Shown: positions 38,860-43,871 of the stretch, in pieces
Layout: every line of letters starts with the position of its first letter
Position numbering within the stretch: position 1 is the stretch's first letter
NCBI RefSeq assembly: GCF_023516615.1
Contig: NZ_JAMGBF010000053.1
Coordinates: forward strand, 1 to 43,871
Reading direction: 5' to 3'
Source of the DNA: Streptomyces panaciradicis
GTDB lineage: Bacteria; Actinomycetota; Actinomycetes; Streptomycetales; Streptomycetaceae
DNA: 43,871 nt
The notes under the pieces: generated by a model
What the model was told of the DNA's origin: nothing
Seen by the model: only the letters and a program-made list of their open reading frames with translations
The model's database searches: none
Translations under genes and position numbers: made by a program

Positions 38860-41800
38860 GTGCGCTATCGCATCCTCGGCACAGCTCAGGCTCTCCGCCC
38901 CGACGGCAGTCCCGTCCCCGTCGGCGGGGCGCGGCTGCGCGCCCTGCTGACCGTGCTCGCGCTGCGGCCGGGCCGGACCGTGCCGGTGCGGCTGCTCGTC
39001 GACGAGGTGTGGGACGGCGACCCGCCCGCCGACGCGCCGGGCGCGCTGCAGGCGCTGGTCGGCCGGCTGCGCCGGGCCCTCGGCGCGGACACCGTCGCCT
39101 CCGGGGACGGCGGATACCGTCTCGCCGCCGCGCCCGACGACGTCGACCTGCACCGTTTCGAGCGGCTGACCGGCGAGGGCACGCGCGCGCTCGCCGACGG
39201 CGACCCCGCCAAGGCGGCCGTCGTCCTCGACGACGCCCTCGCCCTGTGGCACGGCCCCGCCCTCGCCGACCTCCCCGACCGCACCGCCGAGGCGGCCCGC
39301 TGGGAGGCCCGCCGCCTGGACGCCCTGCGCGCCCGCCACACCGCCGCGCTCGCCCTGGGCCACGCCGAGCAGGCGCTGCCCGAACTGACCGGCCTGTGCG
39401 ACGCCCACCCCCTCGACGAACCCCTCCAGGCCCTGCGGCTGCGCGCGTTGCGCGACGCGGGCCGCACGGCGCAGGCGCTGGCCGCCTTCGAGGACGTACG
39501 ACAGCTCCTCGCCGACCGCCTGGGCGCGGACCCCGGACCCGAACTGAGGTCCCTGCACGCGGAGTTGCTCCAGCCGGGGGAGGGATTCAGGCGAGGGGGC
39601 ACGCAGGGGGCCGAGGCCTGGGGAGGGCCGCACCGCTCGCGTCCGCCCGGGGGCCGCCTGCCCGGCCCGACCGGTGCCGCCGCAGATGCGGAGGCGCGCG
39701 CCTTCACGCCGCCCGTGTCCGGCCCGGACGACCGGCCAACGGCCTCTGCCACCCCGGCCGTCTCGGACGAGCACCCCGCGGCCCCTGCCTCTCAGGCCCT
39801 CTCCGGCGACCGCCCGGCAACCTCCGGACCGGCCTCTGCCGGTGCCGACGGCCGGCCCGCAGGCCCCGCCGCCCCGCCCCGGGGCAACCTCCGCGCCCGT
39901 CTGACCTCCTTCGTCGGCCGGGAGGCCGACATCGAGACCATTCGCGGGGACCTGGGCGCGGCGCGGCTCGTCACCCTGCTCGGCCCCGGCGGGGCGGGCA
40001 AGACACGGCTGTCGCAGGAGGCCGCCGAGACCGTGCGGGACGTCCGTGACGGCGTGTGGCTGGCCGAACTCGCGCCGGTCGACGACCCGGAGGCCGTACC
40101 GGAAGCCGTACTGACCGCGCTGGGGGCCCGTGAGACCGTGCTGTACGGCGCGGGCGCGGAGGCGATGCGGGCCGCCGCGAACGAGCGGCACGGCGACCCC
40201 GTGGAACGCCTGGCCGAGCACTGCGGACGGCGCCGGATGCTGATCGTCCTCGACAACTGCGAGCATGTCGTCGACGCCGCCGCCCGGCTGGTGGAGGAAC
40301 TGCTCGAGCGCTGCCCCGGGCTGACGGTCCTCGCCACCAGCCGCGAACCCCTCGGCGTGCCGGGGGAGTTGGTGCGGCCCGTGGAGCCGCTGCCGGAACC
40401 CGTCGCGCTGCGGCTGCTCGCCGACCGGGGGGCCGCCGCGCGCCCCGGGTTCCGGGTGCAGGACGACCCGGAGGCCTGCGCCGAGATCTGCCGGCGCCTG
40501 GACGGCCTGCCGCTCGCCATCGAACTCGCCGCCGCCCGGCTGCGGATGCTCACGCCACGGCAGATCGCCGACCGCCTCGACGACCGCTTTCGCCTCCTCA
40601 CCTCCGGCAGCCGCACCGTCCTGCCCCGCCAGCAGACCCTGCGCGCGGTCGTCGACTGGTCCTGGGACCTGCTCGACGACGAGGAGCGGGACGTGCTGCG
40701 GCGGCTGTCCGTCTTCGCCGGCGGCTGCGACCTGGCCGCCGCCGAGGCCGTCTGCGGCCCCTGGGCCCTCGACGTGCTCGGCTCCCTCGTCGACAAGTCC
40801 CTGGTGGTGGCGGCCCCTTCGGGCGAGGGCGGCATGCGCTACCGGCTCCTGGAGACCGTCGCCGAGTACGCGGGCGAACGGCTCGACGAAGCGGGCCGGC
40901 GCCGGGAGACCGAGCGCGCGCATCTGACGTACTACCGTGAACTCGCCCGCACCACCGACCCGTTGCTGCGCGGCCCCGGCCAGCTCGACGCGATCGCCCT
41001 GCTGGAGCGCGAGTACGAGAACCTGCGCACGGCCCTGCGGCACGCCGTCAACGAAGGCGACGAGCAGGAGGGCCTCTGCCTGATCCTCTCCCTGGCCTGG
41101 TACTGGCAGATGCGCGACGTGCGGATCGAGACCCGCAACTGGTGCGTCGAGGTCATGGCCCTGGGCCCCGACCCCTTCACCACCCCCGTCCGGCGCGCCG
41201 AACCGGTGTGGCGGCGCTGCACCGAGACCCCGCCGCCCTGGACCGGCGAAGTGCTCACCGAGGCCCGGCGCGGCGTCCACCTCGCCCATCTGGCCTGCAT
41301 GGACACCGAGTTGGAGGCCTGGGACTCCCCGGCCGCCAAGGAGAAGCTCCGCGTCATCACCGAGGTGTACCGGCCGGGCCTGCCGCAGACCTGCCGGGCA
41401 CCGGGCATGATCTGGTTCTACGCCGTGATGCTCAGCGGCGACGTGGACCGGCTGCCGGAGATCATGGACGCCTGCGTCGAGACCTGCCGTGCCACTGACG
41501 GCATGGAGTGGGACCTAGCGGCCACCTTGCAGATGCGGGCCAACCTCCTCGCCAACCGCAGCGACTGGGCGGGCGACGCGGCCCGCGACGCCGACGAGTC
41601 GCTGGAGATCTACCGGCGCCTCGGCGACCTGTGGGGCACCGCCGAGGCGCTGTCCGCGCGCGGCGAGTCCCTGGAACGCACCGGCCATTACCGCCGGGCC
41701 GCCGACGACTACGAGGCCGCGATCGAGCACGCCAAGCGCCTCGGCGTCCGCTCGCACCGGGCCGCGCTGGCCGCCCGGCTGGGCAGCGCCCTGCTGGAGG

Positions 41801-42381
41801 CGGGTGAGCCCGAACGGGGCGAGCGGATCCTGCGCGAGGTGATCGACAGCCGGGACGGCGCCGGCAACGAGGCGATGCCGGCGGCCCGGATGTTCCTCGC
41901 CGGACGCCTCGCCATGACCGGCAGGGTCGCCGAGGCGCGCGAGCAACTGCGGCTGCTGCGCGAGGAGTTCAAGGTCGCCCACTTCGTCGTCTTCGACGCC
42001 TTCATCCTCGGCTCGGAGGCCTGGGTCGAGGCGGTCGACGGCAACTACGACCTCTCCCTGGCCAAGACCCGGCAGACCCTTCAGCGGGCCGCCGACCCGC
42101 TGAGCAAGGCCATCGCCCCGCACATGCACCCGCTCTACCTGGCCCTCGGCGCGCTCGGCCTCGCCGAGACCGACGGCGGCCGCCGTGCCCGCGACGGCGC
42201 CCGCGTCCTCGGCGCCGCGGAGGCTGCGCTGCCGCCGGGGCATGTGGCGACGTCCCTGGAACGGGAGGTGTACGAGCGGGCCCGGCGGCACACCCGGGCC
42301 GTGCTCGGCGACGCGGCCTACGAGGAGGCACACGCCGAGGGCGGTGGCCTCTCCCTCGCGGAGGCCACCGTCCTCGTCTGA
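38860..42381 (+). CDS. AfsR/SARP-family regulator with NB-ARC-like ATPase domain (large form)
   Basis: A 1173-aa STAND regulator. Domains: winged helix at about 1-90 (RYRILGTAQALRPDGSPVPVGGARLRALLTVLAL), BTAD at about 95-240, a Pro/Ala/Ser linker at 245-340, then the ATPase (RARLTSFVGREADIETI) with Walker A GPGGAGKT (about 375-382), Walker B MLIVLDNCEH, the ATSREPLGV sensor and GLPLAIELAAARLRML. A winged-helix-like segment (QQTLRAVVDWSWDLLDDEERDVLRRLSVFAGG) and a long TPR-like C-terminus (about 680-1173) follow. The start is chosen from the promoter (ATG 38851 is the alternative). It differs from the first AfsR-like protein in the ATPase and tail, so they are distant paralogues. Its targets could include the adjacent convergent DrrAB-type exporter (inference). 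Confidence 0.93.
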   Translation: MRYRILGTAQALRPDGSPVPVGGARLRALLTVLALRPGRTVPVRLLVDEVWDGDPPADAPGALQALVGRLRRALGADTVASGDGGYRLAAAPDDVDLHRFERLTGEGTRALADGDPAKAAVVLDDALALWHGPALADLPDRTAEAARWEARRLDALRARHTAALALGHAEQALPELTGLCDAHPLDEPLQALRLRALRDAGRTAQALAAFEDVRQLLADRLGADPGPELRSLHAELLQPGEGFRRGGTQGAEAWGGPHRSRPPGGRLPGPTGAAADAEARAFTPPVSGPDDRPTASATPAVSDEHPAAPASQALSGDRPATSGPASAGADGRPAGPAAPPRGNLRARLTSFVGREADIETIRGDLGAARLVTLLGPGGAGKTRLSQEAAETVRDVRDGVWLAELAPVDDPEAVPEAVLTALGARETVLYGAGAEAMRAAANERHGDPVERLAEHCGRRRMLIVLDNCEHVVDAAARLVEELLERCPGLTVLATSREPLGVPGELVRPVEPLPEPVALRLLADRGAAARPGFRVQDDPEACAEICRRLDGLPLAIELAAARLRMLTPRQIADRLDDRFRLLTSGSRTVLPRQQTLRAVVDWSWDLLDDEERDVLRRLSVFAGGCDLAAAEAVCGPWALDVLGSLVDKSLVVAAPSGEGGMRYRLLETVAEYAGERLDEAGRRRETERAHLTYYRELARTTDPLLRGPGQLDAIALLEREYENLRTALRHAVNEGDEQEGLCLILSLAWYWQMRDVRIETRNWCVEVMALGPDPFTTPVRRAEPVWRRCTETPPPWTGEVLTEARRGVHLAHLACMDTELEAWDSPAAKEKLRVITEVYRPGLPQTCRAPGMIWFYAVMLSGDVDRLPEIMDACVETCRATDGMEWDLAATLQMRANLLANRSDWAGDAARDADESLEIYRRLGDLWGTAEALSARGESLERTGHYRRAADDYEAAIEHAKRLGVRSHRAALAARLGSALLEAGEPERGERILREVIDSRDGAGNEAMPAARMFLAGRLAMTGRVAEAREQLRLLREEFKVAHFVVFDAFILGSEAWVEAVDGNYDLSLAKTRQTLQRAADPLSKAIAPHMHPLYLALGALGLAETDGGRRARDGARVLGAAEAALPPGHVATSLEREVYERARRHTRAVLGDAAYEEAHAEGGGLSLAEATVLV

Positions 42382-42392
42382 ACCACCGAGGC

Positions 42393-43220
42393 TCAGCTCT
42401 TCGTACGGAACTTGTGGATGGCGTACGGCGCCGCGATCGCGGTGATCGCCACCGACCAGCCCAGCGTCACATACAGGTCGTGCGCGACCGGGCCGCCGAC
42501 CATCAGCCCGCGCGCCGCGTCGGCGAGCGTGGACAGCGGGTTGTAGTCGGTGAAGGCCTGCAGCCAGCCCGGCATCGACTGCGTCGGCGCGAAGATCGAC
42601 GAGCCGAACTGCAGCGGGAACAGCACCAGGAAGCCCATCGCCTGCACGGACTGCGCGTTCTTCAGCACCACGCCCAGGGTGAGGAACACCCACATGATCG
42701 AGGAGGCGAACACGGCGGACAGGCCGACGGCGGCGAACAGACCGGCCCAGTGGTGGATGTCGAACCCGACCAGCACGGCGACGATCATCAGCACGGTGGT
42801 GGCGAACAGCATCCGCACCAGTTCCACCGAGATCTTCGCGAAGAGCACCGAGCCGCGGCCGATGGGCAGGGACCGGAAGCGGTCCATGACACCGGAGTTG
42901 AAGTCCTGGCTGAAGCCGGTGCCGACGCCCTGGGACAGCGTCATACTCATCATCGCGATCATGCCGGGGATGACGTACTGGACGTATCCGTCCTGACCGC
43001 CGCCGAGGGCCTGCCCGATGGAGCCGCCGAAGACGTACACGAACAGCAGGGTGAAGACGACGGGCATCAGCAGCGCGTCGAACATCGACTCGGGGTCCTG
43101 CTTGATCCACAGCAGGTTGCGGCGGATCAGGGCGCCGGTGTGGCGCAGGTGGCCGCGCAGCGTGATGCGGGCGTCGGCCACGGCGGCCGGAGCGGGTGCG
43201 GTGACGGTGGCGGCGCTCAT
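42393..43220 (-). CDS. ABC-2 type transporter permease (DrrB-like)
   Basis: A 275-aa membrane protein with six helices and the ABC-2 pattern: RRNLLWIKQDPESMFDALLMPVVFTLLFVYVFGG, QYVIPGMIAMMSMTLSQGVGTGFSQDFNSGVMDRFRSLPIGR, and the PLQFGSSIFAPTQSMPGWLQAFTDYNPLSTLADAARGLMVGG segment typical of DrrB/NodJ exporters. It pairs with the ATPase encoded just upstream, their stop and start overlapping as ATGA. Family members export antibiotics such as daunorubicin; the substrate here is unknown. It converges on the second AfsR-like gene with an 11-nt gap. Confidence 0.93.
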   Translation of the reverse strand: MSAATVTAPAPAAVADARITLRGHLRHTGALIRRNLLWIKQDPESMFDALLMPVVFTLLFVYVFGGSIGQALGGGQDGYVQYVIPGMIAMMSMTLSQGVGTGFSQDFNSGVMDRFRSLPIGRGSVLFAKISVELVRMLFATTVLMIVAVLVGFDIHHWAGLFAAVGLSAVFASSIMWVFLTLGVVLKNAQSVQAMGFLVLFPLQFGSSIFAPTQSMPGWLQAFTDYNPLSTLADAARGLMVGGPVAHDLYVTLGWSVAITAIAAPYAIHKFRTKS

Positions 43221-43871
43221 ACGGCGACCTCCTCGCGGGTCTCGGCGGGCACGGTGTCCTGCGGGGCACTGGCGCGGTGGCCGGTGAGGGACAGGAACAC
43301 CTCGTCCAGGCTGGGCAGTTCGGTGGTGATGGCGGACAGGGTGATGCCCCGGGCGGTCACCGCCGTGACGACGGCGGTCAGCTGCTCGTCGCTGAGGATC
43401 GGCACGAGCACCGCGCCGTTGTCGGTGTCGACCGTGGTGGCGGCGAGCCCGGTGATGCCGAGTTCGTCGAGGGCGGCGGCGAGCGGGCGCAGCTGCAGCG
43501 GATCGGCGGGCCGCACGCGCAGGGTGCGCCCCCCGACCTTCGCCTTCAGCTCGTCGATGGCGCCGCCGGCGATGACCTTGCCCCGGTCCACCACCGTCAG
43601 CTCGGAGGCGAGCTGCTCGGCCTCCTCCATGTACTGGGTGGTCAGCAGGACGGTCACCCCGTCGCCGACCATGGCCTTGACCTCGGCCCACACCTCGTTG
43701 CGGGTGCGCGGGTCGAGACCGGTGGTCGGCTCGTCCAGGAACAGCACCTGGGGGCGCCCGATCATCGAGGCGGCGAGGTCGAGCCGCCGCCGCATGCCGC
43801 CGGAGTAGGTGCTCGCGGGCCGCTTGGCGGCGTCCGTCAGCGAGAACCGCTCCAGCAGTTCGTCGGCGCGG
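43217..43871 (-). CDS. ABC transporter ATP-binding protein (DrrA-like), partial at right edge
   Basis: The C-terminal 217 residues of a daunorubicin-resistance-type ATPase. The ABC signature YSGGMRRRLDLAASM, Walker B VLFLDEPTTGLDPRTR, the switch region VLLTTQYMEEAEQLA (Gln replacing the usual His before YMEEA, as in this family) and the C-terminal domain typical of DrrA (VGGRTLRVRPAD, LDEVFLSLTGHRA) are present. The Walker A half lies beyond the window. The frame is open to the last base. Translationally coupled to the permease by an ATGA overlap. Confidence 0.93.
   Translation of the reverse strand, partial: RADELLERFSLTDAAKRPASTYSGGMRRRLDLAASMIGRPQVLFLDEPTTGLDPRTRNEVWAEVKAMVGDGVTVLLTTQYMEEAEQLASELTVVDRGKVIAGGAIDELKAKVGGRTLRVRPADPLQLRPLAAALDELGITGLAATTVDTDNGAVLVPILSDEQLTAVVTAVTARGITLSAITTELPSLDEVFLSLTGHRASAPQDTVPAETREEVAV

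Overview
The window is very GC-rich chromosomal DNA (clearly above 70 % by eye, third codon positions almost all G or C) with many GTG starts. AfsR-like regulators, Tat substrates, an EfeUOB operon and leaderless promoters are all present. Together these point to Streptomyces or a very close actinomycete. It looks like core chromosome: I see no integrase, transposase, plasmid gene, tRNA, rRNA or CRISPR array.

Layout. 1-3.3 kb: a left-edge partial gene, then a co-directional set of a membrane-anchored SLT-like protein whose usual catalytic Glu reads as Ala, a protein with nine heptapeptide repeats and a helical tail, and an ECF sigma factor. It converges on a 1018-aa AfsR-like STAND regulator (3.3-6.4 kb). 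6.4-11.7 kb: minus-strand genes for a DUF4232 lipoprotein, a 14-TM-class MFS exporter, an acyl-CoA synthetase, a MazG-like protein and a DoxX protein. 11.8-13.2 kb: an NTF2-like protein and an aldo/keto reductase with a MerR-type promoter. 13.2-15.5 kb: a MacB/FtsX-type ABC pair with a long perfect hairpin between its genes. 15.7-24.9 kb: D-Ala-D-Ala carboxypeptidase, SDR, PhoD-type phosphatase, Gfo/Idh/MocA oxidoreductase, Bcr/CflA-type MFS, beta-lactamase-like serine hydrolase, Rsm22-like methyltransferase and a TetR regulator. 25.1-25.8 kb: a stand-alone prim-pol-like protein, closed by a strong bidirectional terminator. 25.9-30.2 kb: an efeO-efeB-efeU-lipoprotein iron operon behind a DmdR/IdeR-type iron box. 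30.4-35.8 kb: an unrecognised gene overlapping a short PhzF-like gene, heme oxygenase downstream of methionine aminopeptidase, a small conserved-looking protein, an EntS-like MFS and an SIS-like protein. 35.8-38.7 kb: a cytosolic sialidase, an F420 reductase, a 59-aa membrane protein and a site-2 protease. 38.9-43.9 kb: a second AfsR-like regulator (1173 aa) and a DrrAB-type ABC exporter cut by the right edge.

How it fits together. Iron is the clearest theme: EfeUOB plus an accessory lipoprotein, with heme oxygenase nearby to release heme iron. Envelope work is a second theme: SLT-like protein, DacA-type carboxypeptidase, PhoD, MacB-like and DrrAB-like ABC systems. Regulation is rich: two AfsR-like ATPases, one ECF sigma factor with no adjacent anti-sigma gene, and one TetR protein.

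The most striking non-coding signals are a dozen start codons placed 6-8 nt after a -10 hexamer (leaderless mRNAs, several of which change the preferred start), a 19-bp-spacer MerR-type promoter, a 27-bp palindrome before the sigma gene, a 14-bp perfect hairpin inside the ABC operon, an 11-bp perfect hairpin before the 59-aa ORF, direct repeats spaced 22 bp, and a sequence I recall as a dispersed Streptomyces repeat that supplies the C-terminus of the serine hydrolase. I did not find a convincing wholly new defence or biosynthetic system; the best candidate for an undescribed module is the pseudo-SLT / repeat protein / ECF sigma set at the left end.
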